DNA of 64,000 nucleotides from Flavobacterium suncheonense GH29-5 = DSM 17707 (GTDB lineage Bacteria; Bacteroidota; Bacteroidia; Flavobacteriales; Flavobacteriaceae): NCBI RefSeq assembly GCF_000430025.1, contig NZ_AUCZ01000007.1, positions 124,001 to 188,000 of the forward strand, read 5' to 3'. Shown piece by piece: positions 53,729 to 63,761 of this stretch (position 1 is its first letter; each line of letters starts with the position of its first letter). The notes under the pieces were generated by a model. It saw only the letters and a program-made list of their open reading frames with translations, ran no database searches and was not told where the DNA came from. The position numbers and the translations under genes were made by a program.

Positions 53729-54097
53729 ATGGGATTTATTTCAGAATTTAAGGAGTTCGCCATGAAAGGCAATGTAATGGATATGGCTATTGGGGTCATC
53801 ATCGGAGGTGCCTTCGGGAAAATTGTCAATTCATTAATTGAAGACATCATCACACCAATTATTTTAAAACCGGCTTTAGAAGCTGCCGGTGCGGCAAGTA
53901 TTGAAACTTGGGCTCCCGGAGGAATGCTAATCGGGAAATTCATCTCTGCGGTAATTTCATTTATTGTGATTGCTTTTGTTTTATTTTTGATAATCAAAGG
54001 ATTAAACAAAATGAAAAAACCAGAACCGGCTCCCGCTCCATCTGGTCCAACTCAGGAAGAGTTACTTACACAAATCCGCGATTTATTGAAAAAATAA
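53729..54097 (+). CDS. mscL: Large-conductance mechanosensitive channel
   Basis: 122 residues. Helix 1 ([30 protein letters not shown]) is the pore-lining helix with the conserved N-terminal amphipathic lead FKEFAMKG. The second helix ([20 protein letters not shown]) and C-terminal helix follow. Opens under osmotic down-shock in the inner membrane. Separate transcription unit with a terminator. Confidence 0.95.
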   Translation: MGFISEFKEFAMKGNVMDMAIGVIIGGAFGKIVNSLIEDIITPIILKPALEAAGAASIETWAPGGMLIGKFISAVISFIVIAFVLFLIIKGLNKMKKPEPAPAPSGPTQEELLTQIRDLLKK

Positions 54098-54123
54098 TCC
54101 GCTATACTGCATATTCTAACCTA

Positions 54124-54149
54124 AACCGTCTCTTGAAGGCGGTTTTTTT
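54124..54149 (+). terminator. Terminator of mscL
   Basis: AACCGTC pairs with GGCGGTT (one G-T wobble), loop TCTTGAA, followed by a T7 tract. Confidence 0.8.
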
Positions 54150-54250
54150 ACGCCAAATTATTCTTGTGATTTTTATGGCATTAGCACTTTTTAACACGCG
54201 TTTTGTTTTACTTTTGCAAGACTAAATAACTATAAAAACACACTAAAAAA

Positions 54251-55240
54251 ATGAAAGTAGCCGTTGTAGGCGCCACCGGTATGGTTGGCGAAGTAATGCT
54301 TCAGGTTTTAACCGAAAGAAATTTTCCCGTAACCGAATTAATCCCCGTGGCTTCCGAGAAGTCTGTGGGTAAGGAAATCGAATTCAAGGGAAAGAAGTTT
54401 AAGGTGGTAAGCATGCAAACGGCTATCGACATGAAACCGGAAATTGCCATTTTTTCGGCCGGAGGCGACACTTCAAAGGAATGGGCTCCGAAATTTGCGG
54501 AAGTCGGTACAACCGTAATCGACAATTCCTCTGCCTGGCGCATGGATCCGACCAAAAAATTAGTGGTTCCGGAAATCAACGCCTCCGTTTTAACGAAAGA
54601 CGATAAAATTATTGCCAACCCGAACTGTTCCACCATTCAAATGGTAATGACTTTGGCGCCGCTGCATAAAAAATACGATATTAAAAGAATTATTGTTTCC
54701 ACCTATCAGTCCATTACGGGTACCGGGGTAAAAGCGGTGCGTCAGCTGGAAAACGAATACGCGGGGATTCAAGGTGAAATGGCTTATAAATATCCTATTC
54801 ACCGCAATGCCATCCCGCAATGCGACGTGTTCGAAGACAACGGCTACACTAAAGAAGAAATGAAACTGGTGCGCGAAACCCAGAAAATCCTGGACGACAA
54901 AACCATCGCCGTAACCGCTACTGCCGTTCGTGTTCCGGTTGTAGGAGGCCATAGCGAAGCCGTGAATGTGGAATTTGAAAACGATTTTGACGTAAGCGAA
55001 GTGCGTTCCATTTTACACCATACACCGGGTATTACGGTTCAGGACAATACTGACACTTTTACCTATCCGATGCCATTGTACGCAGAAGGCAAGAACGATG
55101 TATTTGTCGGAAGAATCCGTCGCGATGAAAGCCAGCCCAACACTTTGAACATGTGGATTGTTGCGGATAACTTACGAAAAGGGGCTGCCACCAATGCGGT
55201 GCAGATTGCGGAATATTTAGTAGCCAACGGTTTGGTGTAA
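54251..55240 (+). CDS. asd: Aspartate-semialdehyde dehydrogenase
   Basis: 329 residues. An N-terminal NADP fold (VVGATGMVGEVML) and the catalytic Cys126 in ANPNCSTIQM. Reduces aspartyl phosphate on the way to lysine/diaminopimelate, threonine and methionine. A TACTTTTG box (54209-54216) is a likely -7 element. Monocistronic with a strong terminator. Confidence 0.96.
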   Translation: MKVAVVGATGMVGEVMLQVLTERNFPVTELIPVASEKSVGKEIEFKGKKFKVVSMQTAIDMKPEIAIFSAGGDTSKEWAPKFAEVGTTVIDNSSAWRMDPTKKLVVPEINASVLTKDDKIIANPNCSTIQMVMTLAPLHKKYDIKRIIVSTYQSITGTGVKAVRQLENEYAGIQGEMAYKYPIHRNAIPQCDVFEDNGYTKEEMKLVRETQKILDDKTIAVTATAVRVPVVGGHSEAVNVEFENDFDVSEVRSILHHTPGITVQDNTDTFTYPMPLYAEGKNDVFVGRIRRDESQPNTLNMWIVADNLRKGAATNAVQIAEYLVANGLV

Positions 55241-55259
55241 TCCGATAAAAACAGCTTTT

Positions 55260-55295
55260 AAAAATCCGTTCTGCATAATTGGAGAACGGATTTTT
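55260..55295 (+). terminator. Terminator of asd
   Basis: A perfect 13-bp stem, AAAAATCCGTTCT / AGAACGGATTTTT, with a 10-nt loop. Confidence 0.9.
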
Positions 55296-55319
55296 GTTTT
55301 TTAGTATCTTTGCTAAAGC

Positions 55320-55670
55320 ATGAGTAAAAAACTGCAACATATCAGCCTTTCGCTACTGATTAGCTTATTGTTCGCAATAGCGTTTCAGTCCGTGCACTCC
55401 TATGAGCATTTGGTGCAGCAGTTTACGGAAGAGCATTGCGACCACAAATACGATGCTTCCCAAACCGAATTCACCCACAGCCATCACGATTTTGACGACT
55501 GTTTTGTTTGTAAGTTTTCGCTGAGCAACTACATCCCGTTTGAGTTTTTTACAATTGATTTTCAACTAGTTGCCCATTCGGAACAGCACTCCTTTTTCTT
55601 TACTGAAAATCCGCTGGTGTTCTCCGAAAGTTTCTTTTCGCTTCGGGGACCACCTTGTTTTATTGCATAA
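55320..55670 (+). CDS. Exported His/Cys-rich small protein, possible metal-binding
   Basis: 116 residues with an N-terminal hydrophobic export segment (about 8-25). The exported part is crowded with possible metal ligands: H26, H30, H39, C40, H42, H53, H55, H56, and CxxC at 61-64, then further His. It lies 58 bp upstream of a TonB receptor on the same strand, so metal uptake or sensing is the natural guess. No family assigned. It ends LRGPPC-FIA. Confidence 0.65.
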   Translation: MSKKLQHISLSLLISLLFAIAFQSVHSYEHLVQQFTEEHCDHKYDASQTEFTHSHHDFDDCFVCKFSLSNYIPFEFFTIDFQLVAHSEQHSFFFTENPLVFSESFFSLRGPPCFIA

Positions 55671-55728
55671 TTTTTTACTGCTGACACTATCGGCACGAAC
55701 TTTTGTACAATAAATCAAACGTAAAACC

Positions 55729-57930
55729 ATGAAATTTTACCTAACAGCCCTGTTGGCAGGGTTTTCCATATTTGCTTTCGGACAGCACAAACTTGTAGGC
55801 ACCATCACCGACCCGCACCGGAAAGGCCTTGAAAAGGTTTCCATTGTCCTTCCGGAATTGCAGAAAGAGACATTTTCCGATGCAAACGGGAATTTTGCTT
55901 TTGACAACCTTCCGAGCGGAAAATTCAGCATTTCTTTTTCAATTATAGGCTATGCCAACAAAATCACAACCGTTTCCCTAACACAAAGCGAAACCGTTTT
56001 AGACATCGTTTTAGACGAAACTTCGACCCACATGGACGAACTGATTGTTTCGACCGTTTTCAACAAAATGCAATCGCAAAACGTGATGAAAGTAGAACAC
56101 CAGTCCGTAAAAACGATGCAACAAAACGGCGCCGTCACTTTAACGGAAGGATTGGCTAAAATTCCCGGGGTTTCCCAAGTATCGACCGGAACTTCCATAG
56201 GAAAACCGGTGATTCGCGGATTAAGCGGCAACCGGGTTTTAGTGTATTCACAGGGCATTCGCATGGAAAACCAGCAGTTTGGGGAAGAACACGGCTTGGG
56301 CATGAGCGATGCCGGCGTGGAAAGCGTGGAAGTCATTAAAGGCCCGGCTTCGTTGCTCTACGGTTCGGATGCTTTGGGCGGCGTGTTGTATTTCAATCCT
56401 GAAAAATTTGCCGCACCGGAAGTTTTCACAGGGAATTTCAGCCAAAAACTGTTTTCGAACACAAAAGGCAGTAATTCTTCATTTGGCATAAAAACCTCAT
56501 CGGAACACTGGAAATTTTTAACCAGAGCCAGCTATGCCACCCATGCGGATTATAAAATTCCTACCGGAGACCGAATCACCAATACGCGTTTTATCGAAAA
56601 GGATTATAAAATCGGCATTGGGTATTCGGATGTACATTATCAGACGGAATTCCGATACAACTACAATCATTTGAACATTGGTTTACCGGAAGAAGACCTG
56701 GAAAACAGCCATTCCCGAACGCCTTTGTATCCGAAGCAGGACATTGACAATCATCTGTTAAGCTGGCATCAGAAATATTTTTTCAAAAACTCAAAACTCG
56801 AAGCCGATTTGGGGTACACCCACAACAACCGAAAAGAACTCGAAGCGGCGAATGATGTAGCACTGCACATGCAACTGAAAACCGCGAGCTACAACCTGAA
56901 ATATTACCTGCCAAAAACCGGAAATCTTGAAACCATTATCGGCATACAGGGGCTTCACCAAACGAACTCCAATAAAGGAAAAGAATTACTGATTCCGGAT
57001 GCCACTACTAACGATATCGGCATTCTGATTACTTCGATGTACGAATGGAAAAAGCACACATTTCAGGCCGGGATTCGCTACGACAGTCGTACAATCGAAA
57101 CCGAATCGCACGGTATTTTTGGGGAAGAAGGCTATTTTCAGGCCATCGATAAAAATTTTGAAAGTTTCAACGCTTCGCTGGGTTACAAAACGAAATTTCT
57201 TGACAATCTGACATTTCGCCTGAATGTTGCCACAGGTTTCCGTGCCCCGAATTTGGCGGAACTGACTTCTAACGGCGTACACGAAGGCAGCAACCGCTAC
57301 GAAATCGGGAATGCCAAGCTGAAAAACGAGCAGAATTTCCAGACCGATGTAAACCTCGAATACGGCAACAATCATTTTGAATTTTTCGCCAACGGTTTCT
57401 ACAACCCTATCCGCAATTATATTTTTCTGGCACCTAACGGAAATGTAATCGACGGTAACGCCGCGTTTGATTATGTTCAGGACAATGCAGCGCTTTACGG
57501 CGGGGAAGTCGGGATTCACTTTCACCCGCATCCTTTGGACTGGCTGCATTTTGTAAGCAGTTTTGAAACTGTAACCGGAAAAAAAGAAAATGGCGACTAT
57601 TTACCGCTGATTCCGGCCAACAAATTTTCCAACACGCTTCGCACGGAATTCGAATGGGAAAGACTGAAAAAAACTTATGCGCTTGTAAATGTGGACTATG
57701 TTTTCAATCAGAACCATGTGAGTGCGTTCGAGACAAAATCAACGAATTACACTTTGGTGAATCTAGGCTTCGGAAGTACGGTAAACATCGGGAAAACCAA
57801 ATTCGACTGCAGCCTCAATGCCAACAATCTTTTAGACAAAACCTACATTTCCCACTTGTCAAGACTGAAAAGCGACGGTATTCCGAACATGGGAAGAAAT
57901 ATTGTCTTGGGTGTCAATTTTAATTTTTAA
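55729..57930 (+). CDS. TonB-dependent outer-membrane receptor
   Basis: 733 residues. A signal peptide (ends AFGQ), a CarboxypepD_reg-like N-terminal domain (about 20-95), a plug domain (GKPVIRGLSGNRVLVYSQGI; VEVIKGPASLLYGSDALGGV) and a C-terminal 22-strand barrel ending VNFNF. Imports a ligand across the outer membrane with TonB energy. It is not SusC-like in size (about 1000 residues) and has no SusD partner. The His/Cys-rich gene upstream suggests a metal or metallophore; the receptor itself lacks the long His-rich loop known from ZnuD. Confidence 0.9.
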   Translation: MKFYLTALLAGFSIFAFGQHKLVGTITDPHRKGLEKVSIVLPELQKETFSDANGNFAFDNLPSGKFSISFSIIGYANKITTVSLTQSETVLDIVLDETSTHMDELIVSTVFNKMQSQNVMKVEHQSVKTMQQNGAVTLTEGLAKIPGVSQVSTGTSIGKPVIRGLSGNRVLVYSQGIRMENQQFGEEHGLGMSDAGVESVEVIKGPASLLYGSDALGGVLYFNPEKFAAPEVFTGNFSQKLFSNTKGSNSSFGIKTSSEHWKFLTRASYATHADYKIPTGDRITNTRFIEKDYKIGIGYSDVHYQTEFRYNYNHLNIGLPEEDLENSHSRTPLYPKQDIDNHLLSWHQKYFFKNSKLEADLGYTHNNRKELEAANDVALHMQLKTASYNLKYYLPKTGNLETIIGIQGLHQTNSNKGKELLIPDATTNDIGILITSMYEWKKHTFQAGIRYDSRTIETESHGIFGEEGYFQAIDKNFESFNASLGYKTKFLDNLTFRLNVATGFRAPNLAELTSNGVHEGSNRYEIGNAKLKNEQNFQTDVNLEYGNNHFEFFANGFYNPIRNYIFLAPNGNVIDGNAAFDYVQDNAALYGGEVGIHFHPHPLDWLHFVSSFETVTGKKENGDYLPLIPANKFSNTLRTEFEWERLKKTYALVNVDYVFNQNHVSAFETKSTNYTLVNLGFGSTVNIGKTKFDCSLNANNLLDKTYISHLSRLKSDGIPNMGRNIVLGVNFNF

Positions 57931-58012
57931 CACTTCAAGCTATCCGTTTAGTCGGCTTTTTTAGCATCGGAGTTTCAGTTTCTATATATTTGTTAGGGCT
58001 AAAAAAATAACT

Positions 58013-60142
58013 ATGAAAAATTCAATAACTGCTGCAGCTCTCCTCTGCGGTTTAACTATGAATGCACAAAACACCAAGAGTTCAGGAAAAATCAAATATC
58101 CTGAAACCAAAAAAATCGAACATACCGACACTTATTTCGACACTAAAGTAAACGACCCGTACCGCTGGCTGGAAGACGACCGTTCGGCGGAAACCGGTGC
58201 GTGGGTAAAAGCGCAAAACGACGTAACGTACGGCTATTTAAAGCAGATTCCGTACCGGGAAGTCATCAAGGCCCGCATGGAAAAACTGTGGAATTACGAG
58301 AAAATCAGTGCGCCGTTCAAAGAAGGAAACTATACCTATTACTACAAAAACAACGGCCTGCAGAACCAGTCGGTGTTGTACCGTAAAGATGCCGGCGGGA
58401 CGGAAGAAATCTTCTTGGACCCGAACACGTTTTCCAAAGACGGCACCACTTCGCTGGGCGGACTGGATTTTTCCAGAGACGGTTCCAAAGTGGCCTATGC
58501 GATTTCGGAAGGCGGAAGCGACTGGCGTAAAGTCATCATCATGGATGCAATGACCAAAGAAATTTTGGAAGACACGCTGGTGGATGTAAAATTCAGCGGG
58601 GTTTCCTGGAAAGGCAACGAAGGCTTCTACTATTCCAGTTACGACAAACCGAAAGGAAGCGAATTGTCGGCCAAAACCGATCAGCATAAACTGTATTTCC
58701 ACCGATTGGGAACGGCGCAGAAAGACGACAAAGTAATCTTCGGCTTAGACCAGAAAAGACGGTATGTGGGCGGAAGTGTTACCGAAGACGACCGCTATTT
58801 AATCATCACGGCGGCCAATTCCACCTACGGAAACGAATTGTATATCAAGGATTTAACCGCAGAAAACAGTCCGATTGTAACGATTCTCGACCATTTCAAC
58901 ACGTCCAGTTACATCCTTGAAAACGAAGGCTCAAAACTGTTCATCGTAACCGACTGGAAAGCGCCGAACAAACAAATCATGACCGTGGACGCCAGCAATC
59001 CGAAGCCGGAAAACTGGAAGCCTTTCATCGCCGAAACCGAAAACGTTTTATCACCTTCGACGGGTGGCGGCTTTTTCTTCGCCAATTATATGAAAGATGC
59101 CGTATCTCTAGTAAAGCAATACGATTACACCGGAAAACTGGTTCGCGAAATTGCCTTACCGGGAATCGGTTCTGCGGGCGGCTTTGGTGGCAAAAAAGAA
59201 GAAAAAACGCTGTATTATTCGTTCACCAATTATATCACACCGGGAACCATTTATTCGTTCGATCCTAAAACCGGAACATCGGCGGTGTATCAGCAACCGA
59301 AAGTGGATTTCAAATCGGAAGATTACGTCTCCCAACAGGTTTTTTACACCTCCAAAGACGGCACTAAAATTCCGATGATTATCACCCATAAAAAAGGACT
59401 GAAATTGGACGGTAAAAACCCCACCATGCTTTACGGTTACGGTGGTTTCAACGTAAGTTTAACCCCGAGCTTCAGCATTGCCAACGCAATTTGGATGGAA
59501 AACGACGGGATTTACGCGGTTCCGAATTTGCGCGGCGGTGGCGAATACGGCAAAAAATGGCACGATGCCGGAACTAAACTGCAAAAACAAAACGTTTTTG
59601 ACGATTTTATCGCTGCCGCGGAATACCTAATTGCGAATCACTACACGTCCAAAGACTTTTTAGCAATTCGCGGCGGTTCCAATGGCGGTTTGTTAGTGGG
59701 CGCCACGATGACCCAACGTCCGGATTTAATGAAAGTGGCGTTACCTGCTGTAGGTGTGATGGATATGCTCCTTTATCACACGTTCACCGCCGGAGCCGGA
59801 TGGGCTTACGATTACGGAACTGCGGAAGATTCCAAAGAAATGTTCGAGTATTTAAAAGGCTATTCTCCGGTGCACAACGTCAAAAAAGGTGTTCCATATC
59901 CGGCAACAATGGTAACCACCGGAGATCATGACGACCGCGTGGTACCGGCGCACAGTTTTAAATTTGCTGCCGAACTACAGGCAAAACAAACCGGAAACAA
60001 CCCTGCCTTAATCCGCATTGATATTAATGCCGGACACGGCGCCGGAAAATCGGTGGCCGCGACGATTCAGGAGAATGTAGACATACAGGCATTTACGTTG
60101 TACAATATGGGGATTAAAAAGTTACCTGTTGCGCAGAAATAA
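58013..60142 (+). CDS. Prolyl oligopeptidase family serine peptidase (S9A)
   Basis: 709 residues with a signal peptide (ends MNAQN), so periplasmic. N-terminal helical and seven-blade propeller region (about 25-440), then the alpha/beta-hydrolase domain with Ser556 in RGGSNGGLL, Asp in [12 protein letters not shown] and His in NAGHGAGKS. Cleaves short peptides after proline. A TATATTTG box lies at 57985-57992. Confidence 0.94.
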   Translation: MKNSITAAALLCGLTMNAQNTKSSGKIKYPETKKIEHTDTYFDTKVNDPYRWLEDDRSAETGAWVKAQNDVTYGYLKQIPYREVIKARMEKLWNYEKISAPFKEGNYTYYYKNNGLQNQSVLYRKDAGGTEEIFLDPNTFSKDGTTSLGGLDFSRDGSKVAYAISEGGSDWRKVIIMDAMTKEILEDTLVDVKFSGVSWKGNEGFYYSSYDKPKGSELSAKTDQHKLYFHRLGTAQKDDKVIFGLDQKRRYVGGSVTEDDRYLIITAANSTYGNELYIKDLTAENSPIVTILDHFNTSSYILENEGSKLFIVTDWKAPNKQIMTVDASNPKPENWKPFIAETENVLSPSTGGGFFFANYMKDAVSLVKQYDYTGKLVREIALPGIGSAGGFGGKKEEKTLYYSFTNYITPGTIYSFDPKTGTSAVYQQPKVDFKSEDYVSQQVFYTSKDGTKIPMIITHKKGLKLDGKNPTMLYGYGGFNVSLTPSFSIANAIWMENDGIYAVPNLRGGGEYGKKWHDAGTKLQKQNVFDDFIAAAEYLIANHYTSKDFLAIRGGSNGGLLVGATMTQRPDLMKVALPAVGVMDMLLYHTFTAGAGWAYDYGTAEDSKEMFEYLKGYSPVHNVKKGVPYPATMVTTGDHDDRVVPAHSFKFAAELQAKQTGNNPALIRIDINAGHGAGKSVAATIQENVDIQAFTLYNMGIKKLPVAQK

Positions 60143-60160
60143 TTAACTGTACTGTTATAA

Positions 60161-60189
60161 AAAAAGCGACCCAAACGGTCGCTTTTTTT
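60161..60189. terminator. Bidirectional terminator
   Basis: Stem AAAGCGACC / GGTCGCTTT with loop CAAAC, flanked by A- and T-runs, between the convergent S9 peptidase and AIM24-like genes. Confidence 0.9.
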
Positions 60190-60203
60190 ATTTGCTATAA
60201 GAA

Positions 60204-61004
60204 TTAAAATCGGTTGTCTCCGTCCAGCATTCTTCCTAAACCGCCTAACAGGCTGCCCTCTTCTCTTCCGCTTCCTCCGGCTTTAGGTGCAGAGGCAATG
60301 ATACGGTCGGCCAATCGGCTAAACGGCAAGGACTGAATGTAAACCACGCCCGGTCCTCGCAAGGTAGCATAAAACAGCCCTTCGCCTCCGAATACCGAAT
60401 TTTTAATCCCGCCTATGAATTCGATGTCGTAATCCACCTCTTTGGTAAAACCGACGATACAACCGGTATCTACTTTTAACACTTCGCCGGCCTGCAATTC
60501 TTTACGCGCCAAAGTCCCTCCGGAGTGCACGAACGCCATTCCGTCGCCTTCGATTTTCTGCATGATGAAACCTTCCCCGCCGAACAGACCACGTCCTAAT
60601 TTCCTTGAAAACTCAATTCCTACGGAAACGCCTTTCGCCGCACATAAAAACGCATCTTTCTGACAGATAAATTTGCCTTGGTATTGGGATAAATCAATCG
60701 GTATAATTTTACCGGGATAAGGGGCCGCAAAGGATACTTTCCGTTTTCCGCCATACTGATTGATGTAAGCGGTCATGAACAAACTTTCTCCGGTTAGAAC
60801 ACGTTTTCCGGCGCTCACCAGTTTACCTAAAAATCCTTGCTGTTCTCCGGATCCGTCACCGAAAATAGTTTCCATCTTGATGCCGTTTTCCATCATCATA
60901 AAACTTCCTGCCTCGGCAATTACCACTTCCTGCGGATCCAACTCGATTTCCACATATTGCATTTCTTCACCATAAATATGGTAATCAATTTCGTGTGCTG
61001 TCAT
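60204..61004 (-). CDS. AIM24/TIGR00266 family protein
   Basis: 266 residues of the AIM24-like beta-prism family, with repeated Gly-rich strands ([51 protein letters not shown]). Cytoplasmic, function not established. A short C-terminal Gly/Ser tail follows. 61 bp after the SDR gene. Confidence 0.88.
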   Translation of the reverse strand: MTAHEIDYHIYGEEMQYVEIELDPQEVVIAEAGSFMMMENGIKMETIFGDGSGEQQGFLGKLVSAGKRVLTGESLFMTAYINQYGGKRKVSFAAPYPGKIIPIDLSQYQGKFICQKDAFLCAAKGVSVGIEFSRKLGRGLFGGEGFIMQKIEGDGMAFVHSGGTLARKELQAGEVLKVDTGCIVGFTKEVDYDIEFIGGIKNSVFGGEGLFYATLRGPGVVYIQSLPFSRLADRIIASAPKAGGSGREEGSLLGGLGRMLDGDNRF

Positions 61005-61065
61005 TTTTTTAGTTTTTTGATTTGTTTATTAGACGCGGGAGCCCGGAAGATGTTACAACAATATT

Positions 61066-61881
61066 TTATCCCAATACCGATTTGCGGATAATGCGGTTGA
61101 AGAGTTTGTACCCCAGTTTCGAACGCATAAAATGCATGGCATTGGCATCAAAACCAATGGTATAACGCGTAAAATGAGGGCGCGGATTGTTCGCAATATC
61201 GAAAAGCGTTTTGGTAATCTGAGGGGTAAGATTGGTGTTCTTTTTGGTTTTTTTGTGCAGGATTCCGGTAATTTTTTCCATCATCCGTTCATAGGAAGGG
61301 ATGCTTCCGGTTTCGGATTTGACCACATGGCTCTGAAAAGCGGTCGGAGCATTCCCGAATTGTACCGTACTGACACTGATGTTAAATGCCATCAATTCGT
61401 ACGACATGCACTCTGAAAAACTCTCCACAGCTTTTTTGGTGGAATGATAAAAACTTCCCAAAGGCAGATTGACCAGTCCGGCAATCGAAGAAATGTTGAT
61501 AAACTGCCCGAATTGCTGTTGGCGAAATACCGGAATAAAAGCGCGACAGACCTTCACCACGCCCAACCAGTTCACATCCACTATGGCCTGGATTTTTTCG
61601 TCTTCGGACAATTCCACAAAACTGCGGTACCCGATTCCGGCATTGTTGATTACCACATCGATGGTTTTATGATTGGCCATGATTTTTGCGGCTGCGGAAG
61701 CAATACTTTCCGAGCTGCTTACATCCATAATATAACTGCTTACGTTGGGCAGTCCTACGGTATCTTTTCCGTGGTCAAAACAGGTCATGGTAGCAATGAC
61801 GTGCCAGCCGTTCTCGGAAAAATATTTTGCAGTCTGCTGGCCGATTCCGCTCGACGCTCCGGTAATAAGGACGGTTTTCAT
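61066..61881 (-). CDS. SDR family oxidoreductase
   Basis: 271 residues. Classical short-chain dehydrogenase: GASSGIG (8-14), NNAG (79-82), Ser131/132, and the catalytic YHSTK (Tyr145, Lys149). It binds NAD(P). The substrate is unknown. Immediately after mtgA. Confidence 0.92.
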   Translation of the reverse strand: MKTVLITGASSGIGQQTAKYFSENGWHVIATMTCFDHGKDTVGLPNVSSYIMDVSSSESIASAAAKIMANHKTIDVVINNAGIGYRSFVELSEDEKIQAIVDVNWLGVVKVCRAFIPVFRQQQFGQFINISSIAGLVNLPLGSFYHSTKKAVESFSECMSYELMAFNISVSTVQFGNAPTAFQSHVVKSETGSIPSYERMMEKITGILHKKTKKNTNLTPQITKTLFDIANNPRPHFTRYTIGFDANAMHFMRSKLGYKLFNRIIRKSVLG

Positions 61882-62643
61882 TTATTCGGAAGTTTTATCG
61901 TAATCAATCGTTCCTATGTGACGCATTATCCGAACGATTTTATCCTTACGGCCGTTGGTATACGCTGAAGAGTTAGCCGCTTTGAATTTTCGGGGATTGG
62001 GCAAGATGGCCGCAATTCCGGCCGCTTCGTATTTGGTTAAATCTTTGGCGTCTTTTCTGTACCAGTATTCGGAAGCTGCCTGAGCGCCGTAAACGCCGTT
62101 GCCCATTTCGATGCTGTTCAGATAGACTTCCATGATGCGCTCTTTGCCCCAGATTAATTCTATTAATACGGTAAAATAGGCTTCCAGTCCTTTTCGCAAA
62201 TAACTTCTGCCCTGCCAAAGAAACACGTTTTTGGCGGTTTGCTGGGAAATCGTACTACCGCCTTTCAGTTTTTTTCCTTTCTGATTGCTTTCGTAAGCGT
62301 TCGCCAGGGCTTTAAAATCAAAGCCGTTATGTCTTAAAAAATTACCGTCTTCGCTGGCAATTACAGCTTTTTGGAGATTGACCGAAATTTCCTCTAACGG
62401 CACCCAATCATGGTTCAGATACACTTCTTTATTGTCGGCAGTGTTTTCAATCGCCCGAATGGCCATTAACGGTGTAAACGGAACGGGTACAAATTTGAAC
62501 AACACTACAAAAAAGACAGATAATCCAAATCCCCAGAGAAATACTTTGAAGAAAAAACGCACCACCCGCCCCATAAAACTTCTGTTCTGGGTTTTCGGTT
62601 TTGCTTTTGCCGCTTGCTTTTTTACCGGTTTTTTAGTTGCCAT
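61882..62643 (-). CDS. mtgA: Monofunctional peptidoglycan glycosyltransferase
   Basis: 253 residues. A Lys-rich cytoplasmic start, one membrane anchor (about 30-52) and a GT51 domain: the catalytic Glu in ASEDGNFLRHNGFD, then KGGSTISQQTAKNVF and MEVYLNSIEMGNGVYG. Polymerises lipid II into glycan strands. No transpeptidase domain. The ATG overlaps the preceding stop by one base (TAATG). Confidence 0.95.
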   Translation of the reverse strand: MATKKPVKKQAAKAKPKTQNRSFMGRVVRFFFKVFLWGFGLSVFFVVLFKFVPVPFTPLMAIRAIENTADNKEVYLNHDWVPLEEISVNLQKAVIASEDGNFLRHNGFDFKALANAYESNQKGKKLKGGSTISQQTAKNVFLWQGRSYLRKGLEAYFTVLIELIWGKERIMEVYLNSIEMGNGVYGAQAASEYWYRKDAKDLTKYEAAGIAAILPNPRKFKAANSSAYTNGRKDKIVRIMRHIGTIDYDKTSE

Positions 62644-63755
62644 TATACTAAATCTGCTAATTCTTGTCCTACTAAACTGCCAATGGCTACCCCCATGCCG
62701 CCTAAGCGAACACCACAGTACACATTGGGTGAAAGTTGTTCAACAATTGGTTTTTTGTGTGAACCTAAGCCCATGATACCACTCCAGCGATGGGCAATGG
62801 TGTAATCCGTATTGGGCAAAATTACTTCTTTCAGCAATTGCTCCAAACGGTGCTGTATTTTTTTGGTCAGGCCAAATTCGGAAGTCGTTTCCCCTTCAAA
62901 ATCGAGATTTCTGCCACCGCCGAACAAAATCCGGTTTTCGATATTCCGGAAATAGTAATAGCCTCCGTCGATATGGAACGTACCTTTGATGTCTAAATTG
63001 GGAATCGGTTCTGTAATGAGAACTTGTGCTCTTGCCGGTTTCACAGCGCCTTCGGTTATTTTTTCCGCAAAACCATTGGTGGCAAAAAGTACTTTTCGGG
63101 AAGTAAACGTAAAATCATTGGTTTGAATGGACACACCTGTTCCGATATCCTGAAACTCCGTAACATTTTGCTGGTTCAGGATCAGGATGTTGTTCGTATG
63201 GGCTTCTTTCAGCAAGGCCTGCATCATGTTCCCGGTATCGATTTGCCCTTCAAATGGATTGAAAATCAAATACTCGTGAATCCCTTTAAAATCGAAACGG
63301 TCTACTTCTTTGGTAAAAACATCCGTTTTAAAAAGCGGTTTTAAAATATCGTTTACAAAAGGTAATTTCTGCAGGCATTCGGCATAAGTATTTTCGTCTT
63401 CTCTGAGAAAAATTTCGTAACCCCCATACGGTTTGAAGTCGATGGTAGCATCCCCTAAACGCCTGCGCAGTAACTGAAGGCCGTTCCAACGCTTCTGAAC
63501 TAGCTGAATCACTTCTTCTTCCGAATAATTCCTCAAATCTTCTAGGATTTCGGACAGGCTGCCAAAACAGGCAAACCCGGCATTTTTAGTACTCGCGCCT
63601 TCGGGCAAAGCCCCTTTTTCCAACACCAGAATTTTGCTTTCCGGAAAACGTTCCCGTAGCCGTAAAGCCGTATGAAGTCCGACTATACCACTGCCAACCA
63701 CAGTGTAGTCTACCTTCGAAAACCAATTTTTCAGTTCCCAATAGCTAACGTTCAT
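62643..63755 (-). CDS. FAD-dependent oxidoreductase (DAO family)
   Basis: 370 residues from ATG 63755. An N-terminal dinucleotide fold (VVGSGIVGLHTALRLRERF, ending in the acidic LVLEKG) and a C-terminal MGLGSHKKPIVE ... GVRLGGMGVAIG typical of DadA/ThiO-like amine oxidases. The substrate cannot be deduced. Overlaps mtgA by one base and lies 6 bp after the DedA gene. Confidence 0.9.
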   Translation of the reverse strand: MNVSYWELKNWFSKVDYTVVGSGIVGLHTALRLRERFPESKILVLEKGALPEGASTKNAGFACFGSLSEILEDLRNYSEEEVIQLVQKRWNGLQLLRRRLGDATIDFKPYGGYEIFLREDENTYAECLQKLPFVNDILKPLFKTDVFTKEVDRFDFKGIHEYLIFNPFEGQIDTGNMMQALLKEAHTNNILILNQQNVTEFQDIGTGVSIQTNDFTFTSRKVLFATNGFAEKITEGAVKPARAQVLITEPIPNLDIKGTFHIDGGYYYFRNIENRILFGGGRNLDFEGETTSEFGLTKKIQHRLEQLLKEVILPNTDYTIAHRWSGIMGLGSHKKPIVEQLSPNVYCGVRLGGMGVAIGSLVGQELADLV

Positions 63756-63761
63756 AAGCAA

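Noticed and set aside
57931-58012. Possible terminator after the TonB receptor gene
   Set aside because: AAGC...GCTT with a following T-run is too short a stem to claim.
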